Shown here: in pieces, positions 35,914 to 44,523 of the stretch
How positions within the stretch are numbered: the stretch's first letter is position 1
Layout: each line of letters starts with the position of its first letter
Source: Rhodanobacteraceae bacterium
Lineage (GTDB): Bacteria; Pseudomonadota; Gammaproteobacteria; Xanthomonadales; Rhodanobacteraceae
Reading direction: 5' to 3'
Length of the DNA stretch: 64,000 bases
Assembly: GCA_009996615.1 (NCBI GenBank)
Contig: JAACZU010000008.1
Coordinates: forward strand, 1 to 64,000
Translations under genes and position numbers: made by a program
The notes under the pieces: model-generated
What the model was told of the DNA's origin: nothing
Seen by the model: only the letters and a program-made list of their open reading frames with translations
Databases searched by the model: none

Positions 35914-36756
35914 GTGTCGCACTACTCCGGCCCACTGCTGACCCGCCCGACCGCCGCGGCGCTGCTCGCCGCCCGCGATGCGGGAGCGGATGCCTGGAAC
36001 GGGTCGCTCGATCTGGAGCACAGCAGCGGCGAAGCGCGACTGTACGCGGACGGCTGGGAATGGCAGGGCCGGTCGTATCCGTATCCGCCGGCGCTGAAGG
36101 ACCGCACGATCTACTACTGGGAGGGCGAGGCGTTCGCGCCGGTGTCGCGCTATTCCGGATCGTTGATCAAGCTGGTGCCGACCGAGTGGGGCGTGCCGAC
36201 GTTCGAGATCGACGGCATCAAGATGCTGCCGACCGCGAAGGCCTCGCCGCTGGAGGATGCACGGCGCAAGGTAGCGCTGGTCGAGCCGCGCGGCAAGGTG
36301 GTGCTCGACACCTGCGGTGGGCTCGGCTACTTCGCCGCCTGCTGCCTGGAGGCCGGCGCGGCGCAGATCCGTTCGTTCGAGAAGAATCCGGACGTGCTGT
36401 GGCTGCGCACGCTCAACCCGTGGTCGCCGGACCCGGACGATCCGGCCCATGGCGGGCGCCTGGTGCTGGTGCACGCCGACGTGTCGCAGGCGATCGCGCA
36501 GGTCGCGGACGCCTCGGTCGATGCGCTGCTGCACGATCCGCCGCGCTTCGGCATCGCCGGCGAGCTCTACTCGCTCGCGTTCTACCAGCAGCTCGCGCGC
36601 GTGCTGCGCCGCGGCGGCCGCCTGTTCCACTACACCGGCAGCCCGAACAAGCTGACCAGCGGCCGCGACGTGCCGCGCGAGGTCGCGCGGCGGCTGGAAA
36701 ATGCGGGATTCCGCGCGCAGACGGCGCTGGACGGCGTGCTCGCGCTGCGGCGCTGA
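35914..36756 (+). CDS. Class I SAM-dependent methyltransferase, COG2521-like
   Basis: 280 residues. The SAM-binding motif I is VVLDTCGGLGYFAACCLEAGA (split as VVLDTCGGLGYFAA then CCLEAGA), and the acidic loop is RSFEKNPDVLWL. LLHDPPRFG replaces NPPY/DPPF-type catalytic motifs. The N-terminal 90 residues (SLDLEHSSGEARLYADGWEWQGRSYPYP) are unusual. Sequence features resemble a spermidine-synthase-like family mainly known from archaea (COG2521-like; recall-based), so the substrate is unclear. Cytoplasmic, single gene. Confidence 0.72.
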   Translation: MSHYSGPLLTRPTAAALLAARDAGADAWNGSLDLEHSSGEARLYADGWEWQGRSYPYPPALKDRTIYYWEGEAFAPVSRYSGSLIKLVPTEWGVPTFEIDGIKMLPTAKASPLEDARRKVALVEPRGKVVLDTCGGLGYFAACCLEAGAAQIRSFEKNPDVLWLRTLNPWSPDPDDPAHGGRLVLVHADVSQAIAQVADASVDALLHDPPRFGIAGELYSLAFYQQLARVLRRGGRLFHYTGSPNKLTSGRDVPREVARRLENAGFRAQTALDGVLALRR

Positions 36757-36914
36757 GCGTCACGGCCTGACCGTTCGGGATATCGCCCCGGGCGAGGGTT
36801 TTCCACGGTGCCTCGCCGCTCGGCGCCGCTTGTCGCGCTCGACGCGAACGCGCGCGACCACGTCGCGCCGTCGCCCGCATTGAACCCGCGCGCGGGGTTG
36901 CACGGCCGCCGGCT

Positions 36915-37250
36915 TCAGGCCTCGCCGATGACCGTGTCGATCAGCATGCCCACCGAACAGTGCGCCTCGACCGGATGGCGCAACGGCGCGTCGCGGTTGA
37001 TCGAGTAGCGGTTGCGGCGTCCCTCGCGCTCGCGGCTGAGCACGCCGGCGGCCTCCAGCTCCGCGATGATCCGCTGCACGGCCCGCTCGGTCACGCCCAC
37101 GCGCGCAGCCACCTCGCGCAGCAGCATGTCCGGCTCGCCGGACAGGCAGAACAGCACGTGGGCGTGATTGCTGAAGAAGGTCCAGTCCGCCGGCGGCGGC
37201 GCCTCCCGCACGGCGCGGCTGCGCGCCACGGTCTTGACATCGCCTTTCAT
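36915..37250 (-). CDS. Winged-helix (MarR-like) transcriptional regulator
   Basis: About 111 residues (118 if the upstream ATG at 37271 is used; a GTG at 37229 is also possible). HTH motif in MLLREVAARVGVTERAVQRIIAELEAAGVLSRERE (split over residues 45-80), followed by a wing RRNRYSINRD. None of the starts has a clear Shine-Dalgarno. It is divergent from the isocitrate dehydrogenase gene, whose -35/-10 elements overlap this gene's start region, so it may regulate that gene and itself. A C-terminal Cys-containing segment could bind a ligand. Confidence 0.72.
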   Translation of the reverse strand: MKGDVKTVARSRAVREAPPPADWTFFSNHAHVLFCLSGEPDMLLREVAARVGVTERAVQRIIAELEAAGVLSREREGRRNRYSINRDAPLRHPVEAHCSVGMLIDTVIGEA

Positions 37251-37262
37251 GCGATATTTAAT
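37234..37262 (+). promoter_or_regulatory. Sigma70 promoter of the isocitrate dehydrogenase gene
   Basis: TTGACA and TTTAAT are separated by exactly 17 bases, a near-consensus sigma70 promoter, the best found in the window. The predicted start is about 40 bases before the icd ATG, which has an AAGGAG site. The -35 overlaps the N-terminal codons of the divergent winged-helix gene, a layout suited to autoregulation. Confidence 0.7.
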
Positions 37263-37308
37263 ACGCGACATTGATTTCGTGTTTCACTTTACGTGATAAG
37301 GAGACCGC

Positions 37309-38802
37309 ATGAACGCCCAACTCTCGCCCACCCTGCAGCCGGTATCCAGCCCCTGCGAGGCCATCGCGGTCGCCCATGGCGACGGCATCGGCCCCGAGAT
37401 CATGGATGCGGTGCTGCACGTACTTCGCCACGCCGCCCCTGCGCTGCGCCTGCAACCGGTCGCGATGGGCCATGCGGCCTATCTGGACGGCCATTCGACC
37501 GGCATTCTCCCACAGACCTGGGACGTGCTGGCCGAACATCCGGTGTTGCTGAAGGGGCCGATGACGACCCCGCAGGGCGGCGGCTACAAGAGCATCAACG
37601 TGACGCTGCGCAAGACGCTGGGCCTCTACGCCAACGTGCGGCCTTGCGTGGCCTACCACCCGTACGTGGCCTCGCCGCACCCGGGCATGGACGTCGTCAT
37701 CATCCGCGAGAACGAGGAGGATACCTACGGCGGCATCGAGCACCGGCAGACCGACGAAGTGGTCCAGTGCCTGAAGCTGATCACGCGGCCAGGCTGCGAG
37801 CGCATCGTGCGCTACGCGTTCGAATACGCGGTCGCGCACCGGCGCGGGAAGGTCACGTGCATGACCAAGGACAACATCATGAAGATGACGGATGGCTTGT
37901 TCCACCGCGTCTTCGACGAGATCGCCGCCGAGTATCCGCAGATCCAGGCCGAGCACCGCATCATCGACATCGGCGCCGCACGGCTGGCGACGCGCCCGCG
38001 CGACTTCGACGTCATCGTGACGCCGAACCTGTACGGCGACATCATCTCCGACATCGCCGCCGAGATCGCCGGCTCCATCGGGCTGGCGCCGTCGGCCAAC
38101 ATCGGCCTGCACGGTGCGATGTTCGAGGCGGTCCACGGCTCGGCTCCGGACATCGCCGACAAGAACATCGCCAACCCGTCGGGCCTGCTGCTGGCGAGCG
38201 TGCAGATGCTGTTGCACATCGGCCAGGCCAATGCCGCCCAGGCGATCCACAACGCATGGCTGCGCACGATCGAGGACGGCCTGCACACGCACGACCTGTT
38301 CAACGAACGCACCAGCCGGCGCCGCGTCGGAACGCGCGAGTTCGCGCACGCCGTGATCGAGCGCCTCGGCCAGCAGCCGCAGCACCTGCCGAAAGTCGCC
38401 TACGACGGCGCGCCCGCTTCCGCCACGTCCACCCGCGCGCCGGCGCCCGTGCGCGCGCGGGCCGACAAGCAGCTTGAGGGCGTGGACGTGTTCCTCGACT
38501 GGAACGGCCAGCCGCGCGACCCGGATGAACTGGCGCGGCGCCTGCAGGCGGCCACGCCGGCCGGCTTCCGCCTCGCGGTCATCACCAACCGCGGCGTGAA
38601 GGTCTGGCCGAACGGCCATCCCGACACGTTCTGCACCGACCACTGGCGCTGCCGCTTCAAGGCGACCCAGGGCTGGCTCGACGCGTGCCGGGTGCCCGAA
38701 TTGCTCGGCCGGCTGGTCGAGCAGGGCTTCGAGGCGGTCAAGACGGAAAACCTGTACCGCTTCGGCGACCAGGCGGGCTACTCCGCCGCGCAGGGCGAGT
38801 GA
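37309..38802 (+). CDS. icd: NADP-dependent isocitrate dehydrogenase, Thermus-type
   Basis: 497 residues. The isopropylmalate/isocitrate dehydrogenase core (about 20-340) has NVRPCVAYHPYVAS, DVVIIRENEEDTYGGIEHR and the signature NLYGDIISDIAAEIAGSIGLAPSANIG. A C-terminal extra domain of about 140 residues follows (ADKQLEGVDVFLDWNGQPRDPDELARRL), as in the 496-residue Thermus thermophilus enzyme, unlike the E. coli type (416 residues). It oxidatively decarboxylates isocitrate to 2-oxoglutarate in the TCA cycle. The ATG follows AAGGAG. A strong promoter lies in the divergent gap. Cofactor (NADP versus NAD) is inferred from the family. Confidence 0.88.
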   Translation: MNAQLSPTLQPVSSPCEAIAVAHGDGIGPEIMDAVLHVLRHAAPALRLQPVAMGHAAYLDGHSTGILPQTWDVLAEHPVLLKGPMTTPQGGGYKSINVTLRKTLGLYANVRPCVAYHPYVASPHPGMDVVIIRENEEDTYGGIEHRQTDEVVQCLKLITRPGCERIVRYAFEYAVAHRRGKVTCMTKDNIMKMTDGLFHRVFDEIAAEYPQIQAEHRIIDIGAARLATRPRDFDVIVTPNLYGDIISDIAAEIAGSIGLAPSANIGLHGAMFEAVHGSAPDIADKNIANPSGLLLASVQMLLHIGQANAAQAIHNAWLRTIEDGLHTHDLFNERTSRRRVGTREFAHAVIERLGQQPQHLPKVAYDGAPASATSTRAPAPVRARADKQLEGVDVFLDWNGQPRDPDELARRLQAATPAGFRLAVITNRGVKVWPNGHPDTFCTDHWRCRFKATQGWLDACRVPELLGRLVEQGFEAVKTENLYRFGDQAGYSAAQGE

Positions 38803-38897
38803 TCGCAGGCCGCCCCGACCGGCCGGGCCGAACGGCCGCCCGCGCCGGCGCGGGCCGCCCTGCCCGCCGCAAGACGGCGCAACGATCCGGACACCCC

Positions 38898-39893
38898 ATG
38901 AGCCACGCCCGACCCGACACGTCCGCTTCGCAAATCGAACAAGCCGCCGCCCTGCTCGCGCAGGGTCGGCTGGTCGCGATCCCGACCGAAACCGTCTACG
39001 GCCTCGCCGGCGATGCGCGCAATCCCGACGCGGTGCGCGCGATCTTTGCGCTCAAGGGGCGTCCGGCGGACCATCCGCTGATCGTGCACATCGGCACGGT
39101 GGCCGAGATCGCGGCCTGGGCGGCGCGCGTTCCGCCAGCCGCGATGGAGCTGGCCAGCGCGTTCTGGCCCGGTCCGTTGACGCTGGTCCTGCCGGCCGCC
39201 CCGGACGTGCCGCGCGTCGTCACCGGCGGGCTGGACACCGTCGCGCTGCGCATGCCCGCCCATCCGCTCGCGCTGGCGCTCCTGCGGCGCCTCGGCCGTG
39301 GCCTGGCCGCGCCGTCGGCGAACCGCTACGGCCGCGTCAGCCCGACCTGCGCGCGCCACGTGCGCGAGGAGTTCGGCGAAGGCGTCGCCATGGTCGTGGA
39401 CGGCGGCGCCTGCACGATTGGCATCGAATCGACGATCGTGGACCTCAGCGCCGGCACGGCGCGAATCCTGCGCCCGGGCGCGATCACGCCGGAGCAGATC
39501 GAGCGCTGCCTGCACGCGGCCGTCGAGCGGCAGCCGGCGCCCGGCACGCGCAGCCCGGGCCTGAAGGCATCGCACTACTGCCCGCGGGCGCGGGTCGTGT
39601 GCACGGCACCGGACCAGGCGGCGGCCACCGCGGCGCACTGGCTGGCGCGGGGCCACCGCGTATGCGTCCTCTCGCCCGCTGCGTGCGACCAGATGCACGC
39701 CGGCCTGGTGTGGCTGCGCGTATCGGACGATGCCTCCACGCTGGCGCGCCAGCTCTACGCGAAGCTGCGCCAGGCCGACGACCTGCAGGCCGACGTGATC
39801 GTCGCCGCCCTGCCTGCCGCCGCCGGCATCGGCGCCGCGGTCCGCGACCGCCTGCGCCGGGCCGCCGGCGGCGGCGAGGAGTTCCGCGCGTGA
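38898..39893 (+). CDS. L-threonylcarbamoyladenylate synthase (Sua5)
   Basis: 331 residues. The YrdC domain (about 12-205) has AIPTETVYGLAGDARNPDAVRAIFALKGRPADHPLIVHI and GLAAPSANRYGRVSPT. The linker SPGLKASHYCPRA leads to a C-terminal Sua5 domain (about 235-330). It makes threonylcarbamoyl-AMP from threonine, bicarbonate and ATP, the first step of t6A at tRNA position 37. Its stop overlaps the GTG start of the next gene, so the two are co-translated. Confidence 0.92.
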   Translation: MSHARPDTSASQIEQAAALLAQGRLVAIPTETVYGLAGDARNPDAVRAIFALKGRPADHPLIVHIGTVAEIAAWAARVPPAAMELASAFWPGPLTLVLPAAPDVPRVVTGGLDTVALRMPAHPLALALLRRLGRGLAAPSANRYGRVSPTCARHVREEFGEGVAMVVDGGACTIGIESTIVDLSAGTARILRPGAITPEQIERCLHAAVERQPAPGTRSPGLKASHYCPRARVVCTAPDQAAATAAHWLARGHRVCVLSPAACDQMHAGLVWLRVSDDASTLARQLYAKLRQADDLQADVIVAALPAAAGIGAAVRDRLRRAAGGGEEFRA

Positions 39894-40756
39894 CGGCGCA
39901 GGTCGCGTTCGACCTGCGCGGCAAAACCGCGGTGCTGGCCACCATGCACGGCAAGGAGGCCGCGATCAGCCCGCTCCTGCAGCGCCTCCTCGGCCTGCGC
40001 GTGATCGTGCCGGATGGGCTCGACACGGACCGCTTCGGCACGTTCAGCCGGGAGATTCCGCGCGCCGGCTCGGCGCTGGACGCGGCGCGCGCCAAGATCG
40101 AGGAAGGTTTCGCGCGAGTCCCGGGCAGCACGATCGGAATCGCCAGCGAAGGCAGCTACGGGCCGCATCCCGACGTGCCCTACCTGCCCCTCGGTCACGA
40201 ACACGTTCTGCTGATCGACCGGCACACCGGCCTGGAACTGGTCGGACGCCACGTCGGGGCGGCGCTCCACATGGCAGCCGCGCGCGCGACGAGCGTGGAC
40301 GAGGCGATCGCGCTGGCCGAACGCTGGCGATTCCCCGCGCAGGGCGTGCTCGTGATGCGGCTCGACGGCGAGCAGCCGTCGCCGCGCCGCGGCATCCACA
40401 AGGAGCTGCGCACGCTGCCGGCGCTGCAGCAGGCCGTCGCCCGCATCGTGGCCGAGGACGGCGCCGCCTGGCTGGAAACCGACCTGCGCGCGCATCGCAA
40501 CCCGCCCCGCATGCGCTGGATCAGGCGCGCCACGCTCGATCTCGTGCGCGCATTCCGCAGCCGCTGCCCGGCCTGCGAGCGTCCCGGCTTCGTGCGCAGC
40601 AGCAGCGTCGAAGGCCTGCCATGCGCGTCGTGCCGGCAGCCGACATCGACGATCAAGGCGTTCGTCCGCGCGTGCGTGTCGTGCGGTCACCAGGCCTGCG
40701 AGCCGGTGGACGTCGCCTGGGCCGACCCGGCCCTGTGCGACCTGTGCAATCCGTGA
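39890..40756 (+). CDS. DUF6671-like zinc-cysteine protein coupled to sua5
   Basis: 288 residues. N-terminal alpha/beta domain (KTAVLATMHGKEAAISPLLQRLLGL, then IASEGSYGPHPDVPYLPLGHE) and a C-terminal 65 residues with four CXXC pairs (CPAC, CASC, CVSC, CDLC), two probable zinc knuckles. It resembles DUF6671 (recall-based). The start is GTG overlapping the Sua5 stop, which suggests a tight functional link, possibly with tRNA t6A synthesis or another nucleic-acid step. No catalytic role can be assigned. Confidence 0.72.
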   Translation: MTAQVAFDLRGKTAVLATMHGKEAAISPLLQRLLGLRVIVPDGLDTDRFGTFSREIPRAGSALDAARAKIEEGFARVPGSTIGIASEGSYGPHPDVPYLPLGHEHVLLIDRHTGLELVGRHVGAALHMAAARATSVDEAIALAERWRFPAQGVLVMRLDGEQPSPRRGIHKELRTLPALQQAVARIVAEDGAAWLETDLRAHRNPPRMRWIRRATLDLVRAFRSRCPACERPGFVRSSSVEGLPCASCRQPTSTIKAFVRACVSCGHQACEPVDVAWADPALCDLCNP

Positions 40757-40774
40757 CGGACCGCTCCCAAGCGC

Positions 40775-41998
40775 TCAGGCCGGCGCGCACGCTTCGCGCG
40801 GCGTGCGCAACGTCGCGGCGGCCCAGGCGTAGATCGCGGTGCCGAGCAGCGCGGTCGCCGCGCCGACGTAGCCGGTCGAGGTCCAGCCCCAGCCGGCGCC
40901 GATCGCCAGGCCGCCGAGCCATGGTCCGAGCGCATTCGCCGCGTTGAACGCGGCATGGTGCGAGGCGGCCGCCAGCGTCTGCGCCTCGCCGGCCACGTCC
41001 ATCAGGTGCGTCTGCAACACCGGGCCGAGCCCGCCCATCAGGCCGACGGCGACGGTGGCCGGCAGCAGCGTCCACAGCGAGCCCGCCGCGGACGCGAACA
41101 GCAGCAGCATCGCCGCCGCGCCGAGCAGGATCACCGGCACCGCGCGGAAGCGCAGGCGGTCGAACAGCCAGCCGCCGGCGACGTTGCCGATCACGCCGCC
41201 GAGGCCGAAGCCGGCCAGCCCGAGCGGAATCCACGCCGCCGACACGCCGGTCACCTGCAGCATCGTCGGCGCGAGGTAGCTGAACACGCAGAACAGGCCG
41301 GCGAAGCCGATCGCGCCGATCGCCAGCGCCTGCCATACCGGCAGGCGGTTGAACGCGCGCAGTTCGTCGCGCGGGCGCGTGGGCGCCTCGGCGCGCTGGC
41401 GCGGCAGGAATGCCGCGATCAGCAGCACGGTCGCCACGGCGACCGCCGACACCAGCACGAACGCCCAGCGCCAGCCGATCGTCTGCCCCATCCACGTCGC
41501 CAGCGGATTGCCGACGAGGATCGCCAGCGTCAGGCCGACCATGGTCAGGCTGACTGCCTTGCCGCGTTCCTCCGGCCGGCTGATCGCGACCGCCGTCAGC
41601 GCCGACACGCCGAAATAGGCGCCGTGCGGCAGGCCGGCGACGAAGCGCGCCAGCAGCATGCTGGCGTAATCGGGCGCGCCCGCGCTGGCGAGGTTGCCCA
41701 GCGCATAGAACGCCATCAGCGCCAGCAGCAGCGCGCGGCGCGGCAGCCGCCCGCCGAGGATCGCCAGCAGCGGCGCGCCGACCACGACGCCGAGCGCATA
41801 GGCGCTGATGATGTGGCCGACCTGCGGCTCGGTCACGCCGAAGCCCTTCACCATGTCGGGCATCAGCCCCATGGCGGAGAACTCGCTGGTGCCAATGGCG
41901 AAGCCGCCGAGGGTCAGGGCGGTGAGGATCAGGGCGCGATGGCGACGCGATACCGCTGCGGCGGACGCCGCAGCATCAAGCGGGGAAATCGAGTGCAT
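40775..41998 (-). CDS. MFS efflux transporter (DHA1-type)
   Basis: 407 residues, 12 predicted transmembrane helices. MFS motif A-like GGRLPRRALLLALMAFYALGN and the N-terminal GTSEFSAMGLMPDM are characteristic of the arabinose-efflux/multidrug DHA1 group. It probably exports a small hydrophobic or sugar compound using the proton gradient; substrate unknown. It converges with the DUF6671-like gene over 18 bases. Confidence 0.87.
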   Translation of the reverse strand: MHSISPLDAAASAAAVSRRHRALILTALTLGGFAIGTSEFSAMGLMPDMVKGFGVTEPQVGHIISAYALGVVVGAPLLAILGGRLPRRALLLALMAFYALGNLASAGAPDYASMLLARFVAGLPHGAYFGVSALTAVAISRPEERGKAVSLTMVGLTLAILVGNPLATWMGQTIGWRWAFVLVSAVAVATVLLIAAFLPRQRAEAPTRPRDELRAFNRLPVWQALAIGAIGFAGLFCVFSYLAPTMLQVTGVSAAWIPLGLAGFGLGGVIGNVAGGWLFDRLRFRAVPVILLGAAAMLLLFASAAGSLWTLLPATVAVGLMGGLGPVLQTHLMDVAGEAQTLAAASHHAAFNAANALGPWLGGLAIGAGWGWTSTGYVGAATALLGTAIYAWAAATLRTPREACAPA

Positions 41999-42236
41999 GG
42001 CGCATTATGCTGCAGGGCAGCAAGAACGTGCCAATGCACCCGGGCGACGGACGCCGCGTACCCGTGCCGCCTTCCGCGCGACAGTCGAAGCCCTGCCCGT
42101 TCGCAGCCATCCGCTCGACGCAGCGCGCAAGCCGGCTGCTTTGCGGGGAACGGGATCTGCGCTGCTTCCACTTTTTTTTCTTCTTGCATTTGCGACTTGC
42201 CGATGGCCCACTCTGGTGTCCGACAAGGGGGGCAAC

Positions 42237-42614
42237 ATGAAGAAGATCGCACTGGCCTGCGCGTTCGCGCTGGCCATGGTTTCGCCTGCCATCGCAGCCG
42301 ACTTCCGCAGCGGCGACTGGGTGCTCGCGCAGTGGCAGGGCGCGCAGTACTGGTTCCCGGGCGTCGTCGACGACGTGCGCGGAAACATGATCACGGTCCG
42401 CTACGACGACGGCACCACCGACCAGCGCCCGGCCAACCAGGTCCGTCGTTACGACTGGCGCGTCGGTTCGCGCGTCGAATGCCGCTGGCAGTCGGGCGAC
42501 GACTGGTATCCGGGCCGCATCACGGGAGAGAGCAAGGACGGCCAGATGATCAGCGTGCGCTACGACGACGGCGACCAGGAACACACCAGCACCGGCAAGT
42601 GCCGCTCGCGCTGA
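42237..42614 (+). CDS. Small secreted tudor-like (SH3-fold) protein
   Basis: 125 residues. A signal peptide (KIALACAFALAMVSPAIA) is followed by two similar units (DWVLAQWQGAQYWFPGVVDDVRGNMITVRYDDGTTD and RVECRWQSGDDWYPGRITGESKDGQMISVRYDDGDQE), a tandem tudor/SH3-type barrel that usually binds peptides or ligands. AAGGGGGGCAAC precedes the ATG. Unknown function; a periplasmic binding protein is possible. Confidence 0.78.
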   Translation: MKKIALACAFALAMVSPAIAADFRSGDWVLAQWQGAQYWFPGVVDDVRGNMITVRYDDGTTDQRPANQVRRYDWRVGSRVECRWQSGDDWYPGRITGESKDGQMISVRYDDGDQEHTSTGKCRSR

Positions 42615-43309
42615 GTCGCATACCGGGCCCTGCTGCGAGGCGGCCGACTGCCGGATAGCCCTGCTCGTCACGCCGCCCCGGGCTGCCGCAACGCCCGCCA
42701 CGTGAGTCTCGTCGTCCCGGCGAGACGCTTTTCGACAGCCGAAGGCTGGTCACGCCGGGACCCAGTGTCTTGTTGGCAACGAGCCGGGAGCCGGGTTCCG
42801 GCCTTCGCCGCAATGGCGAGCCTGCAAGGCTCGGCAAGCACGGCGCCGTCCGGAAACACCCAGTCCCGCCACCGGCGGCCGGCTTGCAGCCCGCGCCAGT
42901 ACTTGCCAAATGCTGCCGGTTCCGATTCCGCCGCACCTCATGATCGCATCCACCACGCCAGCCACGCCGCCGTCCTTGCTGGGCGATGTACGCGATCAAG
43001 CGCGCGCGCAGGTCGGCGCGCGGCTGAGCAGCGCGCACGCGAGGGCGCGCGGCCCGATGCGGCGCGCGTACGTCGTTTCGGATCTTCGGCGTCTCGCTCC
43101 GTTCCCGAAGGTTCAACCTTTGCCGGGATGACGAATCCTGAAGCCGCGGGCAAGCGCGCTGGCGGCCTCTTCCCGCACGAAGCATCGCCCTGCTCCCGAC
43201 CCGCGGCCGGGTTTAGGGCGCATTCACCCCGACGGTTCCATCGTGCGCACCCGCGCAGACGGAAGCCGCGCCGAGGAGCCTCAGGCAGTCCTGACTGGAG
43301 TGATCGGCC
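42615..43309. other. 695-base region without a supported gene
   Basis: It contains REP-like inverted repeats: a 60-base element with CGTCGTCCCGGCGAGACGC and a partner CGAGCCGGGAGCCGGGTTCC, plus CCGGGATGACGAATCC near 43125. No open frame shows coding-type sequence. It probably represents accumulated REP elements between two operons. Confidence 0.6.
42709..42768 (+). repeat. 60-bp REP-like element, copy 1
   Basis: A near-identical copy (about 4 mismatches in 58 bases) lies in inverted orientation at 44409-44468. The shared core includes CGTCGTCCCGGCGAGACGCT and GGTCACGCCGGG. The two copies flank the redoxin-DsbA gene pair. Confidence 0.75.
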
Positions 43310-43828
43310 ATGACCATCCTTGCCGCCGGCACGGTGGCGCCGCAGTTCACGCTCCACTCCACCCTTGACCAGTCCGTGGCGCTGAAGGAATTCCGCGGCC
43401 GCAACGTGATCCTGGCGTTCTATCCGGCCGACTGGAGCCCGGTGTGCAGCGACCAGCTGGCGCTGTACAACGAACTGCTGGACGAGTTCGCCCGGCTCAA
43501 CGCGCAACTGCTGGCGATCTCGGTGGATGGCGTGTGGAGCCATGCCGCGCTGGCGCGCGAGCGCAAATACCACTTTCCGCTGCTGTCCGACTTCGAGCCG
43601 AAGGGCGAGGTCGCGCGCGCATACGGCGTCTACAACGCGCAGCACGGCCTCGCCGAGCGTGCGCTGTTCGTGATCGACGGCGACGGCGTGATCCGCTGGA
43701 GCTACCTGTCACCGATGGGCGTGAATCCCGGCGCGGCCGGCATCGTCAATGCGCTGGAGGCGCTGCCGTCCAACAACATCCAGAAGACGCTGGACGCGCC
43801 GGCGCGCAGCGCGCGGGAGCCCTCATGA
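43310..43828 (+). CDS. Redoxin-domain peroxiredoxin-like protein
   Basis: 172 residues, AhpC/TSA (thioredoxin) fold. The peroxidatic Cys46 lies in ADWSPVCSDQL, typically PxxxTxxC, here with Ser in place of Thr. LLSDFEPKGEVARAYGVYNAQHGLAERALFVID matches BCP/1-Cys-like members. It probably reduces peroxides in the cytoplasm. The stop overlaps the next gene start as ATGA, so it is coupled to a DsbA-like protein that could serve as its reductant or partner. Flanked by an inverted repeat pair. Confidence 0.82.
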   Translation: MTILAAGTVAPQFTLHSTLDQSVALKEFRGRNVILAFYPADWSPVCSDQLALYNELLDEFARLNAQLLAISVDGVWSHAALARERKYHFPLLSDFEPKGEVARAYGVYNAQHGLAERALFVIDGDGVIRWSYLSPMGVNPGAAGIVNALEALPSNNIQKTLDAPARSAREPS

Positions 43829-44376
43829 TCGTCGAGGACGCGCGGCTGGCGCTGCCGGTTTCCGACAGCGACCACGTCCAAGGCAGCGCCCATGCGGTGG
43901 TGACCCTGGTCGAATACGGCGACTTCCAGTGCCCGGCCTGCGGCATGGCCTATCCGCTGGTGAAACAGGTGCAGCGCCACTACGCCGGCAACCTGCGTTT
44001 CGTGTTCCGCCACTTTCCGCTGACGCAGGCGCACCCGTATGCGCAACTCGCCGCCGAACTGGCCGAGGCCGCGGCCGTCACGGGCCGGTTCTGGGCGATG
44101 CACGACTGGCTGTACGAGCACCAGGACGAATGGGTGCCCTACGGTGCCGCCGGCCTGGAGGCCGGCGCGCGCGCGCTGGGGCTGGACGAAGAGGCGCTGG
44201 CCGCCACGCTGCGCAACACCGCCATCGACGCGCGCATCCGCCGCGACTTCATGGGCGGCGTGCGCAGCGGCGTCAACGGCACGCCCAGCTTCTACGTCGA
44301 CGGCTACCTGTACCAGGGCGATTTCGACGGGCTGGTGCACGGCCTCGGCCGCGTGATCGCCCGGCGGGAGCATTAG
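43825..44376 (+). CDS. DsbA-like thioredoxin-fold protein
   Basis: 183 residues. The thioredoxin motif Cys36-Pro-Ala-Cys39 is in YGDFQCPACGMA, with FVFRHFPLTQAHPYA and SGVNGTPSFYVDGYLYQGDFDG (cis-Pro loop) as in the NhaA/DsbA-type DSBA family. No signal peptide, so cytoplasmic oxidoreductase or FrnE-like. Its ATG overlaps the redoxin stop. Together they may form a redox pair; the electron donor is unknown. Confidence 0.85.
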   Translation: MIVEDARLALPVSDSDHVQGSAHAVVTLVEYGDFQCPACGMAYPLVKQVQRHYAGNLRFVFRHFPLTQAHPYAQLAAELAEAAAVTGRFWAMHDWLYEHQDEWVPYGAAGLEAGARALGLDEEALAATLRNTAIDARIRRDFMGGVRSGVNGTPSFYVDGYLYQGDFDGLVHGLGRVIARREH

Positions 44377-44408
44377 CGGTACCCAGCGTCCTCACTGCGT
44401 CGCAAAGG

Positions 44409-44468
44409 CACTGGGCCCCGGCGTGACCGGCCTTCAGCTGTCGAACAGCGTCTCGCCGGGACGACGAC
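44409..44468 (-). repeat. 60-bp REP-like element, copy 2 (inverted)
   Basis: Its reverse complement, CGTCGTCCCGGCGAGACGCT onward, matches 42709-42768 with few changes. It lies between the DsbA-like gene and the DUF2231 gene. Confidence 0.75.
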
Positions 44469-44523
44469 TTGAAGAGAACTTCCGCAGCGCGATCCGTTCC
44501 TCCCACCCACCGAGGCAGCCGCC

